64,000 nucleotides of DNA, from assembly GCA_963826795.1 (NCBI GenBank), contig CAWGYT010000004.1:873783-937782 (forward strand). The letters are read 5' to 3'. Shown in pieces: positions 55,590-64,000 of this stretch. The stretch's first letter is position 1. The number at the start of each line of letters is the position of its first letter. The notes below the pieces were generated by a model. That model was not told the origin of the DNA. It searched no databases and saw nothing but the letters and a program-made list of their open reading frames with translations. This DNA comes from CAWGYT01 sp963826795 (GTDB lineage Bacteria > Planctomycetota > Planctomycetia > Pirellulales > Pirellulaceae). A program made the translations under genes and the position numbers.

Positions 55590-56200
55590 GTCCCGCCCGT
55601 GACGGCGGACGAGGGCGACATCGGCCGCGGCCACCTGAGCGGCATCCGGGAGCCCGAAAGCGCCACCCGCGTCGTCCTCACCACCGCCCAGATGCTCACC
55701 ACCGGAGTCGATTTCCCGACCTTCGAGAACGTCGTCCTGGTGCGGGTCGTCAACGCCATGACCGAGTTCAAGCAGATCATCGGCCCGGGCACCCGGATGC
55801 GGGAGGACTGCGGCAAGACCTGGTTCCATAGCATCGACTGCACGGGCTCGGCGACGGCGCGGTTCGCCGATCCAACCTTCGACGGTTTCCCCGAGCTTGC
55901 GGAAGAGATCATCATTGACGAACACGGCAACGAGACGAGTCTCAAGGACGATTCGGGGGAGTATGAGGCGAAGGGCGAGGAAAAGGGTGTCGAGAAGCCA
56001 GAGTCGGAAACGCCCGAGATCGAGGGTGAGCCCAGCGATGACGGCGGAGGCGGAGGAGAAGAGCCGCCCCTTTGCCGCAGAAGCACCACGTGGACGGCGG
56101 GCAAGTGAAGATCATCGGGCACGTCCTCTACGAGCCGGACGACGCCGGAAGCTCGACGACTTCCGACTTCGCCCCGCGCCGGATGGAACCGATGACACAG
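55590..56200 (+). pseudogene. Remnant of a second HsdR-like helicase
   Basis: C-terminal part of another restriction helicase: VLTTAQMLTTGVDFPTFENV, then MTEFKQIIGPGTRMREDCGK (motif VI, with Pro where Arg is usual) and FADPTFDGFPELAEEIIIDE, followed by an acidic linker. Near 56,070 the frame shifts and continues KHHVDGGQVKIIGHVLYEPD, a typical downstream element, then fades. The helicase N-terminal half and nuclease are absent. It is unlike the intact hsdR at 43.5 kb in sequence, so it comes from a different system. Confidence 0.7.
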
Positions 56201-56352
56201 CTCGCCCCAATTTGGGGTCGAAGCCGGACTTCGATACCCGCCCGTCCGCTTCGAGCGGAGCGCAGATTCTTGGAGCACATCAGCACGAGGGCCGAATCCG
56301 AGACAGAGCGTCTTTGCGCCCGCACCACCTGGTTTAGCCGGAGGATCTCCGG

Positions 56353-57447
56353 TTATGCGCTCGTCCGATCCGCATGCCCCCGACTCCCGTCGCCCGCCCT
56401 GACCAGCCCTGAGAGTAGCCAGAATACCAGCGTCATGCAGACGGCGGAGCCCAGACACCACAGACAGGTCGCACCAATGACGAAGGGCTCCAGCGCCGTC
56501 AGGCGCAGCGAGAAAAGCACGCCTAACAGGGCGATCGCCCACGCCACCCAGTACCAGCCCCCACCCTGCGGCGACCACCGCCTGGCCAACTGCCAGGTAA
56601 CCATAATGAGCAGGTAGCCGGCGACGCCGATGACGCCCAGCGGCACGCCGAGAATCTTGGCGTATTCGCTTGCCTGCACCTCGGCACAACTACCGATCGG
56701 ACCGCACACCAGCGGGGCGTGGGCGAGTGCCGTGTAGCCCGTGTAGGCCGAGATGCCGAGCCCCGCGAGCAGAGCGATCGGGAGAAGCCACGCGGCGCCG
56801 GCACGGGCACTTTCCGCGCCACGGCGCCAAAGCCGCGTCAGGGCGTGAATGATGGCCGCTACCATGCCGATGAGTACCGCCACTGCCAGGGCGTTGGCAA
56901 GGCTCTCGTGCGACCCGTGCAAGCCGGCGTCTGCGGGCGGCGCTGCCGCTGACACCACCCCTTCGCTGGACACGCGCGCCGCGACCGCTTGTATCCCCTC
57001 AGGCAGCAACGCATCAAGGCCCGGGATGGACGGCCAGCTGGCAGCCCGGGGGTCACTCGCCAGGCGTTCGAAATCATCCCCGAGGCCGACGGCGATCGCG
57101 AGTAGACCCACCAGGACCCGGTCGCCGACCAGGACCACCGGAGCGCCGTCCGGCACCGGTGGCAGATCCCAGCGCTTGGCCGCCGCCCGATAGACCCCGG
57201 CGCCCGCTTGTTCGGAGATGTCGATCCCGGCGAATTCCAGGCGCTGCCCCCAGCGTTCGATCAGCCCGGGGAGGTAGAAGGCGAAGAAGTCGCGGCTTGG
57301 TGCCGCGTCCGGGGCGAAGAAAAGCACCGCCCGCACCTGGGGCGACGAATCCCCGGTCGGCGCGGCCCGCAGGGGGAGTGCACCGAAGGCCAGGACGGCG
57401 AGGCAGACGCTGACTAACGACACGGACTTAGGGTCTGACAAGCTCAT
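56353..57447 (-). CDS. Vitamin K epoxide reductase (VKOR) family protein
   Basis: A 364-residue protein. It has a signal peptide, a periplasmic N-terminal domain to about residue 190 with a thioredoxin-like start (VRAVLFFAPDAAPSRDFFAF) but no CxxC, then four membrane helices with the VKOR features: loop cysteines in VCGPIGSCAEVQASEYAKIL and the active-site CLWC in IGATCLWCLGSA. VKOR proteins re-oxidise DsbA-like proteins and pass electrons to quinone. The N-terminal domain lacks the usual redox pair, so it may be a docking part. No partner Dsb gene is adjacent. Confidence 0.82.
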   Translation of the reverse strand: MSLSDPKSVSLVSVCLAVLAFGALPLRAAPTGDSSPQVRAVLFFAPDAAPSRDFFAFYLPGLIERWGQRLEFAGIDISEQAGAGVYRAAAKRWDLPPVPDGAPVVLVGDRVLVGLLAIAVGLGDDFERLASDPRAASWPSIPGLDALLPEGIQAVAARVSSEGVVSAAAPPADAGLHGSHESLANALAVAVLIGMVAAIIHALTRLWRRGAESARAGAAWLLPIALLAGLGISAYTGYTALAHAPLVCGPIGSCAEVQASEYAKILGVPLGVIGVAGYLLIMVTWQLARRWSPQGGGWYWVAWAIALLGVLFSLRLTALEPFVIGATCLWCLGSAVCMTLVFWLLSGLVRAGDGSRGHADRTSA

Positions 57448-57590
57448 TTCTCAGGTTGCTCTCGCGCTCAGGTACGCATAGGGCGACATGTTAGTCGCCT
57501 CGCGCTCTGACCGTCTTGCGAGCGATGGCTTCCGGTCCCGCGTTCGGGTCGGGATACGGCTCGACAGAGCGCTGGGCGTGAAGCCAGGAA

Positions 57591-57974
57591 TCACGCAACG
57601 ATCAGTTCGACGCCGCGCCACGGCGCGTCGGCCGCCCGTAATTGCCGGGCCAGGAGAGCCTCGTCGAAGCGCCCGTAAACGCTCGAGTTGTCCCAGACGC
57701 GTAAGGAGCGACGTTCTGCATCGAACTCGTAGCGACCGCCGCCCGCCACACGAAGTCCCGTATCGTCCACGACCAGACGAGAATCGTCCTCCCAGCGGTG
57801 GCGGATACCGTGATCGGCCAGGAAGCGGGCAAGGAGCTGGTTGTGGTAGCGGTATCGGGCGGTGGCGGCGAAAAGCAGGCAATCCTGGCCGTCCAGGCCG
57901 AGCTGGAGAAATTTGCCAGCGAGCCGCTGTGCATCGTCGCAGAGCGACGGATAGGTGACCACCAGCGTTCTCAC
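57591..57974 (-). CDS. Hypothetical protein
   Basis: A 127-residue soluble protein I do not recognise (RTLVVTYPSLCDDAQRLAGK; RRSLRVWDNSSVYGRFDEAL at the C-terminal part). I start it at GTG 57974, where the beta-strand-like sequence begins; an upstream TTG would add 13 residues. It stands alone, downstream of the SDR gene on the same strand. Confidence 0.5.
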   Translation of the reverse strand: MRTLVVTYPSLCDDAQRLAGKFLQLGLDGQDCLLFAATARYRYHNQLLARFLADHGIRHRWEDDSRLVVDDTGLRVAGGGRYEFDAERRSLRVWDNSSVYGRFDEALLARQLRAADAPWRGVELIVA

Positions 57975-58073
57975 GGGTGCAACTTCGCTCGGCCAGCGTG
58001 CGGTTGAGGGCAATTGCCCGGCACCCGATCGCCCCCCTGATGCGTTCCGGCGCTCCGTTTCAATGTCTGCGCT

Positions 58074-58868
58074 TCAGGGGATCGCGCGCACGACCCCACC
58101 ATCGACCCGCAGCGCCGCGCCGTTGGTCGCCGAGGCCGCGGCGCTGCAGACGTAGACAATCATGTTCGCAACCTCCTCGACGCTCGCGAACCGCTGCAGC
58201 AGCGAGGAGGGACGCGCACTCTGGAAGAACTCCCGCTCCATGGTCGCGAAGTCGACCCCTCGCTGCTGCGCCATGCGCTCCACGAAGGTGGCCACGCCCT
58301 CGGACCGGGTGGGCCCCGGAAGCACGCTGTTGACGGTGACCCCGGTCCCGGCCGTGGTCTCGGCAATGCCGCGCGCGATCGCCAGCTGGGCGGTCTTGGT
58401 CATGCCATAGTGGATCATCTCCGCGGGGATCTGCACGCCCGATTCGCTGGAGACGAAGACGATACGCCCCCAGCCTCCCGCGCGCATGCCCTCGACGTAG
58501 TGCCGCGACAGACGCACCCCGCTCATGACATTGGTCTCGAAGAAGCGCAGCCAGTCGGCGTCGCTGATCTCGGCGAAGGGCTTGGGCTCAAAGATACCGA
58601 CGTTGTTGACCAGCACGTCGACCCGCGGGACGTCCTGTATGAGTGCCGCGCACCCATCGGCATTTGAAAGGTCCGCCGCCACCGCCGCGACCTTGGCGCC
58701 AGGCGCCTGCTCGCGGATCCGCGCGACCGCCTGCTCTGCGCGCTCCTGGCTGCGCCCGTTGACGATGACCTCGGCCCCTTCGCGGGCGAGACCCAGGGCG
58801 GCGGCAAAGCCGATGCCCGCCGTGGAGCCTGTGACCAGTGCGAGCCTGCCTTGAAGTTGAAAGTCCAT
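58074..58868 (-). CDS. Short-chain dehydrogenase/reductase
   Basis: A 264-residue classical SDR. The coenzyme motif is LVTGSTAGIGFAAALG, the structural motif LVNNVGIFEP, and the catalytic Ser-Tyr-Lys appear as VSSESG and YGMTK, followed by NSVLPGPTRSEG. Arg in VNGRSQER at the end of strand 2 favours NADP(H). Substrate unknown; relatives are often labelled 3-oxoacyl-ACP reductase-like. Start MDFQLQG at 58868. Confidence 0.88.
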   Translation of the reverse strand: MDFQLQGRLALVTGSTAGIGFAAALGLAREGAEVIVNGRSQERAEQAVARIREQAPGAKVAAVAADLSNADGCAALIQDVPRVDVLVNNVGIFEPKPFAEISDADWLRFFETNVMSGVRLSRHYVEGMRAGGWGRIVFVSSESGVQIPAEMIHYGMTKTAQLAIARGIAETTAGTGVTVNSVLPGPTRSEGVATFVERMAQQRGVDFATMEREFFQSARPSSLLQRFASVEEVANMIVYVCSAAASATNGAALRVDGGVVRAIP

Positions 58869-59070
58869 CGCATCGTCCTCGCGGGTGGTGGTTGATGATC
58901 TTGGCCCTTGCGTCACGCCTTTAGGACTTAGAGGTTCCGAGGGTAAGCGAATCCCCTAGTCGCAGGGCTCCCCAATGATCTTCCCTAGCCAAACATCGGG
59001 TTGGCACGGAGCTGGCGCCTGCGCGAACGGGTCCTCGCGACCGAGGAACGAAGACATCTTCGCGCCAACG

Positions 59071-59856
59071 TCACCCGCGTGAAAGCAATGCGACCCGTCC
59101 GACTCCGGGCAAGCGCAGACCCAGGTCATTCAGATCGAGGCCCGCCGCGAGACCGAGAAGGTTGAGCTCGATCCCCTCCTCCCGGGCCAAGCCGATACCG
59201 AGCAGCCCAAACAGCGAGACCTGCCATCCGCTGCCGCTGGGCATGCGTTGCAGGATCTGCCCGTCGGTCAGGAAGTCCTTGCCGATCGCCGTGGGCGGAA
59301 GATCGAGCCCGAGCTCGGGAACCTGTCTCGCGACGAATGCGGTGAAGCTGTTGCTGTTGGGACCGGGCCACACGCGGTATTCGTTCTCATAGGGGTACGC
59401 CGCCACGGCCCCCTCGATGCGATCGATCAACGCATCGACACCCGGCCCGCCACGTTCCAGCAGCAGCTCGGGTCGGGCGTTGTACCACAGAAAATCGGGC
59501 GGGCCCCCGCGGGTCACGCTCACCACCGAGCGGCCGCGGTAGAGGTTCCACCCGATAACCTGGTAAACGGTGTAGTGCGCGGCATGACTTCGCTTGGCGG
59601 CGATCCAGGTGTGGATACCGAACGCCCCGCGCCAGTTGTAAGCTCGGGCCCCGTAGACCTGAATCAGCGCCTCGGGTGTCTGCAGGGGGTCCGGCGCCTG
59701 GCCGCTGCTGGCCCGGCTGGCGGAGCTCCAATGGGTTTCCAGATCCAGGTCCCCGAAGGCCAGCACGCCGAATGGTCCGACCAGCAGAACGGCGACCAGC
59801 ATTGCCACGCGCGCCGGCCACTTTAGCCAAGTGACAAAGGTTCGATGATTGCTCAT
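59071..59856 (-). CDS. DUF3750-family membrane-anchored protein
   Basis: A 261-residue protein with one N-terminal helix (VAMLVAVLLVGPFGVLAFG). The soluble domain includes LIQVYGARAYNWRGAFGIHT, WIAAKRSHAAHYTVYQVIGW, then YENEYRVWPGPNSNSFTAFV and ELGLDLPPTAIGKDFL, the features of DUF3750. The conserved His, Asn and Ser pattern suggests an enzyme of the NlpC/P60-like or LRAT-like sort, but this is not established. Start at 59856. Confidence 0.78.
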   Translation of the reverse strand: MSNHRTFVTWLKWPARVAMLVAVLLVGPFGVLAFGDLDLETHWSSASRASSGQAPDPLQTPEALIQVYGARAYNWRGAFGIHTWIAAKRSHAAHYTVYQVIGWNLYRGRSVVSVTRGGPPDFLWYNARPELLLERGGPGVDALIDRIEGAVAAYPYENEYRVWPGPNSNSFTAFVARQVPELGLDLPPTAIGKDFLTDGQILQRMPSGSGWQVSLFGLLGIGLAREEGIELNLLGLAAGLDLNDLGLRLPGVGRVALLSRG

Positions 59857-60106
59857 GTCGGCTCTGTAGGTAGAGGTGGCTCCGCGCGGTGATGGCGCCT
59901 TTCCGATGTTGGGCCGGTATGCGTCATTAACATCCAGATCCGCTCGAAGCGAGAAAGAACCGGCAACGAAAGCGCCCAATTACAGTGGCGCCCGTTCGAT
60001 GGCAGTTCCGCTCACGTCGTCAACGACAAGTAGGGATGGTCGTACGCTCTGCAGATCCTGACCTGATCAAGGCGTGCTGCCGGTCGAGCTCTGCGCCTCC
60101 TGTTGA

Positions 60107-60919
60107 TCAACCATAGCGCTCGCACGCCCTGAATAGCGCCTCCACGGCGTCGCGGTCGGTGCCGAAGCGACAGGTTACCGCCCGCTGGTACTCGAAGTAC
60201 TTTCCGGTCTCTCTTGCGCCCGTCGACCCTGTCGCCAACCAGGCGGGCGTGCCCGCAGCCTGATCCGGCGTCTCGTGACCGCCGAAGCCCAGGTTGCGGC
60301 TCAAAGCGGACACCACGTCGCCCGGGTGACAGGCATTGACGGTCACACCTCGGTCTCTGAGGCGCTCGGCAAACGCCACCGTCAGCATCCGATCGGCCTG
60401 CTTGGATTGCCGGTAGGCGGCATCGTTGTCGTAGGGTCGACGTACAAATTCCAGATCGTCGAGATCCAGTCCGCCCGCCCAGTAGCTGGCGACGTTGACG
60501 ATGCGCGCGGGCGCCGAGTCGATCAGCCGATCCTGGAAGGCCCGGATCAGCCAGAAGTAGCCGAGCACGTTGGTAGCGAGCTGCCGCTCGATGCCCTCGG
60601 GAGTCTCTTCGCGCCGACGCGGCGCTATTGCCGCGCTGTTCACCAGTACATGCGCGGGCCCTCGCCAGCGCTCGGCCAAGGCGGCAATCGACTGCCTTCG
60701 CGCCAGATCGACGATCTCGTAGCGGACCCGCGGGTTACCCGTTTGCCGCCGGACATCGGCCAGCGCGGTTTCGGCCTTCGCCGCGTCGCGGCATAGGAGG
60801 ACCACATCGTAGTCTGGACGGGACGCGATGCGGGTTGCGATCGCCTTCCCGATCGCACCGGTAGCACCCGTGACCAGGCAGACAACGCACGAATTGTGGT
60901 GTCGAGTCTCTTGGGTCAT
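60107..60919 (-). CDS. SDR oxidoreductase (retinol dehydrogenase-like)
   Basis: A 270-residue SDR. Motifs are CLVTGATGAIGKAIATRI, LVNSAAIAPRRREETPEGIE, VASYW and catalytic YRQSK, then VNACHPGDVVSALSRNLG. The 'extended' active-site layout and the HPGxVxT-like loop resemble the retinol dehydrogenase/WW-domain oxidoreductase branch. The last 90 residues hold an extra helical part. Substrate unknown. Start MTQETRHH at 60919. Confidence 0.85.
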   Translation of the reverse strand: MTQETRHHNSCVVCLVTGATGAIGKAIATRIASRPDYDVVLLCRDAAKAETALADVRRQTGNPRVRYEIVDLARRQSIAALAERWRGPAHVLVNSAAIAPRRREETPEGIERQLATNVLGYFWLIRAFQDRLIDSAPARIVNVASYWAGGLDLDDLEFVRRPYDNDAAYRQSKQADRMLTVAFAERLRDRGVTVNACHPGDVVSALSRNLGFGGHETPDQAAGTPAWLATGSTGARETGKYFEYQRAVTCRFGTDRDAVEALFRACERYG

Positions 60920-61195
60920 TGCGGCCAGGGTAGGCTCACGTCGTCTTCTCTTCCAATCCGCCCTGAAATCTAATCCCTGCCTGGCGCTCCCGGATCCCAT
61001 TTAGCACAGTTGGGCGACGACCCTGTACGATCGCTTATGCCGCGATGACCGCCGGATCGCCCTCTCCTAGAGCCGGATGCGCCGACTGTGAGCGTCTCGC
61101 CAATCAGCTGATGAATCCGGAATTTTCCGTGCCATGGGGCATTCGCAGCGGCAAAAAGAAGTGCCGGTGTCTCAGTCATGTTGGTAGAGAGGGCC

Positions 61196-62173
61196 ATGAG
61201 TAGAACCCCAAACTTACACGAAGCCTCTGCAGCGTCGTCACCGGGCTGGCCGCGTGCGGGTGCGCTCGGCGCCTGGCGGACACATCTGCTCGGTGCACTC
61301 GTGCTCGCAGCCACGGTCGCTCTGGCTGAAGAGCCGGAGCCACTCGTGGACGCGCATCTGCATTACAAGTGGAACCAGGCCGAGGTCACCAGTCCCGAGG
61401 CGGCTGTCGCCGCCCTGCGTGCCAACGGGGTGGAGCTAGCGGTGGTGGCGGGTACCCCGCCGGAGCGGGCGCTCGAGCTGTACCGGCTTGCACCTGAGCT
61501 TGTTGTACCTTTATTCGGACCGTACCGCATCAATGGTGACTGGTACCGGTGGCAGGGAAGCTCGACACTGGTCGAAGAGGCCAGGGAGGCCTTGCGCAAC
61601 GGACCCTACCGGGGCATCGGCGAACTCCACCTGATCCCAGGATTCGCGGCACACCCGGGGCGCAGCCCGGTGCTGACCGGTCTGCTGCAGGCGGCCCGCG
61701 AGTTCGGGGTTCCACTGCTGGTCCACATGGAATTCTCGCGAGCGGACCCGACCCTGGCCCTTTGCCGCGCCAACCCGGACAACCGAATCGTGCTCGCGCA
61801 CGCCGGCGGCATCCTGGCGCCCGCGGAAGTGGAACGTATCCTCGTCGCTTGCCCCAACATATGGATGGACCTCGCGGCGCGCGACCCCTGGCGTTTCCTG
61901 CGTTTCCCCATCGCCGATGAGACCGGTGTCCTGCGGCCGGACTGGGAAGCGCTGATCCTGCGGCATCCGGACCGCTTCCTCGTCGGCTCCGACGCTGTGT
62001 GGCCCGTCGAGCGTCTGGACGCCTGGGATCAGGCCGACACCGGTTGGGAGCGGATTGGGGAATTCCTCGGATTCCATCGAGGCTGGGCCGCCCGGCTGCC
62101 AGGAGACGTCCAGGCCAAGGTGCTTCGCGAAAATGCCCGCGGCTTATTCGGCTCCGCCACCGCGGCTCATTGA
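61196..62173 (+). CDS. Secreted amidohydrolase (PF04909-like)
   Basis: A 325-residue TIM-barrel amidohydrolase with an N-terminal export signal (LLGALVLAATVALAEE). Metal ligands are visible in VDAHLHYKW (HxH), the His of LLVHMEFSRA, the His of IVLAHAGG and the Asp of LVGSDAVWPVE. The layout fits the amidohydrolase-2 group; substrates in that group range widely. The earlier in-frame ATG at 61178 is also possible. Confidence 0.78.
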   Translation: MSRTPNLHEASAASSPGWPRAGALGAWRTHLLGALVLAATVALAEEPEPLVDAHLHYKWNQAEVTSPEAAVAALRANGVELAVVAGTPPERALELYRLAPELVVPLFGPYRINGDWYRWQGSSTLVEEAREALRNGPYRGIGELHLIPGFAAHPGRSPVLTGLLQAAREFGVPLLVHMEFSRADPTLALCRANPDNRIVLAHAGGILAPAEVERILVACPNIWMDLAARDPWRFLRFPIADETGVLRPDWEALILRHPDRFLVGSDAVWPVERLDAWDQADTGWERIGEFLGFHRGWAARLPGDVQAKVLRENARGLFGSATAAH

Positions 62174-62261
62174 CCGATGTGGCATATCGCATAGCGATGC
62201 CGCGACAGAAAGGCCGCGGCGACTGCGAATTGAGCTGCTCGGAACCTGCGACCTGAGCGGG

Positions 62262-62534
62262 GTGCGTCCCCGCCAACGCCAGGTGGGACAGCGTCGGTTC
62301 GCTCAGGGGGAATGCCAACGCCTGGTGTTGGAGACGCTACGCGATGCACCCGAGCCGCTGTCGGATCGGCAGGTCGAGGCGGCGGTGGCCGCGAGCAAGG
62401 GCGTAGAGGCACAGTCGCCGGCCCGGGCCGGTCTGGAGAAGACGACGCTGGCCACCCTGCGCCGCCTTGCCAAGAAGGGCGCGATCCGGGCCCTGGCGCT
62501 GCCCGACGGGCGCCGAGCCTGGCAGCGGGCTTAA
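62262..62534 (+). CDS. Small helix-turn-helix-like protein
   Basis: A frame of about 90 residues with CQRLVLETLRDAPEPLSDRQ, then KTTLATLRRLAKKGAIRALA and a short Arg-rich end, the pattern of a winged helix. The start is uncertain; GTG at 62262 is one option. Its end overlaps the transposase end by 4 bp tail to tail. It could be a transposon passenger or a stray remnant. Confidence 0.4.
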   Translation: MRPRQRQVGQRRFAQGECQRLVLETLRDAPEPLSDRQVEAAVAASKGVEAQSPARAGLEKTTLATLRRLAKKGAIRALALPDGRRAWQRA

Positions 62535-63559
62535 GCGGCCAGGCGCTCGGGGCGGCGGGTGTTGCCCTGCCAGTATCCGCACCAGTCCCGATGGGGCCGG
62601 GTGCGCAGGCACTTGGTGAGGATGTCGTAGAAGATCTCCCCGTTGGACCAGCGACGGGTGTCTTCCCGGTAGGCGGCCTCGTTGGCGTAATTGGCCAGGT
62701 GCCCGAGGCCGAACTGGTGGTGCTGGCCCATCTGCATGCGCCGGAAACGGGAGAAATAGGACTCGGCCTGGTTGTTGGTGGTCCCGTCCTCGGCCCGGTA
62801 CGCCTTCTGGTGGTTGACCCGCCGCATCGGGTAGCTGCCGTGCAGGAGATCGTAGGCGTGCGACTCGTCGGCCGAGATCGTCGTGGCGGGAGCGACGAAG
62901 CGCTTGGTCAGTACCCCGATGTCGGCCTGGCACTCGCGTTTGACGATGGCGGTGAGGGTGCGCTTGGCCCCGACCCGGCCCTGGGGGTCGTCTTCGGGGA
63001 AGGTCTCGCGCAGCGCGATCACGCAACGCCGATCGGGGTCTTGGTGCTCGGCGAGGCGCCGGTCGAGGCGCTCCTCGGCCCGGTTCTCGGGTCTGACCGA
63101 CCCGCCGACGTAGGCGCCGTCGATCTGCACCTCCCCTGAAAGCGGGGTCTCGTCGCGTTGCGCCATCAGACTCTCGCGCATCTTGTGCATGAGCACGAAG
63201 GCGCTCTTGTACTGCACGTCCAGGTCCCGGCTCAGCTGCAGGGCCGAAAGCCCCTTGACCGCATTGGTGTAGATCGCCAGCGCCCCGAGGTAGACCTGCA
63301 ACGGCAACTTATGGTGGGCGAAGATGGTCCCGGAGGTCACCGAGAAGGTGTGTCCGCAGGCGCGGCAGCGCCACTGCCGGCGGCTTGGTAGGAACCAGTG
63401 CGCATCCACCGTCCCGCACTCCGGGCAGACCGGCTCGCCCTCGCGGCCCCAGCGCACCTCCCGCAGCAGCTCGAAGGCGCGCTCGTCGCTCAAGCCGAAG
63501 ATCTCCCGCACCGACAGCGAGCGGGCAGCGGCCGTGAGCAGGAAGTGGGGCTGGTGCAT
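62531..63559 (-). mobile_element. IS1595-family transposase
   Basis: A 342-residue DDE transposase of the IS1595/ISXO2 type. The N terminus has a zinc ribbon (CPECGTVDAH, CRACGHTFSV) followed by GTIFAHHKLPLQVYLGALA. The catalytic core shows the first Asp in VQIDGAYVGG, the second in TISADESHAYD and the late Asn/Glu region NNQAESYFSRFRRMQMGQHH. The frame is intact, so the element may be active. I could not find clear terminal inverted repeats on both sides, so the ends of the IS are not set; the coordinates are those of the coding region. Confidence 0.88.
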
Positions 63560-63672
63560 GGGCGGCTCCGGGGGCTGGGTGGACGTCCCCAGGATGCGCC
63601 CAGCGGTGACTCAAAACGCGAGCCCGACCCTAACCGATTGATTCATTGGGTATGTGCGCTTGCTACATAATG

Positions 63673-64000
63673 CCGAGCTTGACCGCGAACACCGTAATCC
63701 ACCGTAGCAAGGTTCCCATATCCACCTGGTTTTGGGGCGCCTATCTTGTGGCGCATGGTCCTCCCGGAATGAGCGCCTTCCAGTTCCAGAAGTGGCTGGG
63801 CCTGTCTCGTTGTGAAACGGCCTTCCAAAGTTTCACAAGCTGCGCGCTGCGATGGTGCGCCCATTCGGGACTTGATCGGCCGCGAGTAACTCGTTGAGGT
63901 GGACGAGACTCTGGTTGGCAGCGCGACGCAGGGCGAAGGGAAAGGCGTTCACCATAGGACGCTGGTCATTCGCGCCGTCGAAGTTCATCCACGTCAAGCC
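63673..64000 (+). pseudogene. Degenerate IS1595-type transposase, cut by window end
   Basis: Pieces of another IS1595-like transposase: VPISTWFWGAYLVAHGPPGM, then FQFQKWLGLSRCETAFQ; after a frame change HKLRAAMVRPF; and after a second change LVEVDETLVGSATQGEGKGV, HHRTLVIRAVEVHP, with an in-frame TAA between. The zinc ribbon is missing. GGGTATGTGCGCTTGCTAC at 63649 may be its left terminal repeat. It differs in sequence from the intact transposase next door. Confidence 0.75.

Noticed and set aside
62240..63660. Defined IS1595 element ends
   Set aside because: I looked for inverted repeats on both sides of the intact transposase and found none that match; GGGTATGTGC at 63649 has no partner at the left side and may belong to the next, broken element.

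Overview
The window looks like two unrelated genomes joined near base 16,317. Bases 1-16.3 kb read like a planctomycete: a PEP-CTERM secreted protein, a transglutaminase-like protein, BON and TPR proteins, two MacAB-like exporter gene sets, a two-component system and many intergenic repeats. From 16.3 kb to the end the genes are gammaproteobacterial, probably Chromatiales/Ectothiorhodospiraceae-like, with the familiar sspB-sspA-petC-petB-petA-NIF3-degS neighbourhood at 31.8-38.2 kb. The join falls about 12 codons into an ABC permease gene whose remainder is missing. The simplest reading is a chimeric metagenome contig. Taxonomy is inferred from gene content only.

Left part (1-16.3 kb): PEP-CTERM protein; small TPR protein; transglutaminase-like protein (frameshifted); BON protein; HlyD/permease exporter pair without an ATPase; response regulator and histidine kinase; serine hydrolase; a ribbon-helix-helix protein; a triplicated 280-bp repeat running into a degenerate 19-bp array; a 534-aa secreted protein; a 20-bp x 6 tandem repeat; then an HlyD-ATPase-permease operon cut off in the permease.

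Right part: a toxin-antitoxin pair (16.4-17.0 kb); a NarL-type regulator with a PAS-GAF kinase; a GGDEF-EAL protein; a run of single housekeeping or unknown genes (kinase-fold protein, esterase, TraB family, AI-2E family transporter, tRNA methyltransferase, macro domain, SspA/SspB); cytochrome bc1; a DegS-like protease; a 2-oxoacid:ferredoxin oxidoreductase operon ending in a flavoprotein-ferredoxin fusion (38.5-43.0 kb); and an accessory island (43.5-56.2 kb). The island holds a type I restriction system interleaved with GxxExxY, DUF3800 and RNase H-fold genes, then mobile-element debris, a YopT-like cysteine peptidase, a double alpha/beta-hydrolase membrane protein and the remnant of a second HsdR. 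The last 8 kb carry a VKOR protein, two SDR oxidoreductases, a DUF3750 protein, an amidohydrolase and IS1595-type transposases.

Single-base indels interrupt many genes that should be intact, including cytochrome b, NIF3, DegS, HsdR and two HlyD proteins. Most look like consensus errors of a low-coverage long-read assembly, so these genes are annotated across the frameshift. In the DUF3800 gene and the two recognition regions of hsdS the indels are far denser, and real decay or strain mixing is possible.

The best candidates for something new are the interleaved type I restriction island, the GxxExxY gene bracketed by GGCGCCAAG repeats, and the divergent pair of a YopT-like peptidase and a double-hydrolase membrane protein.
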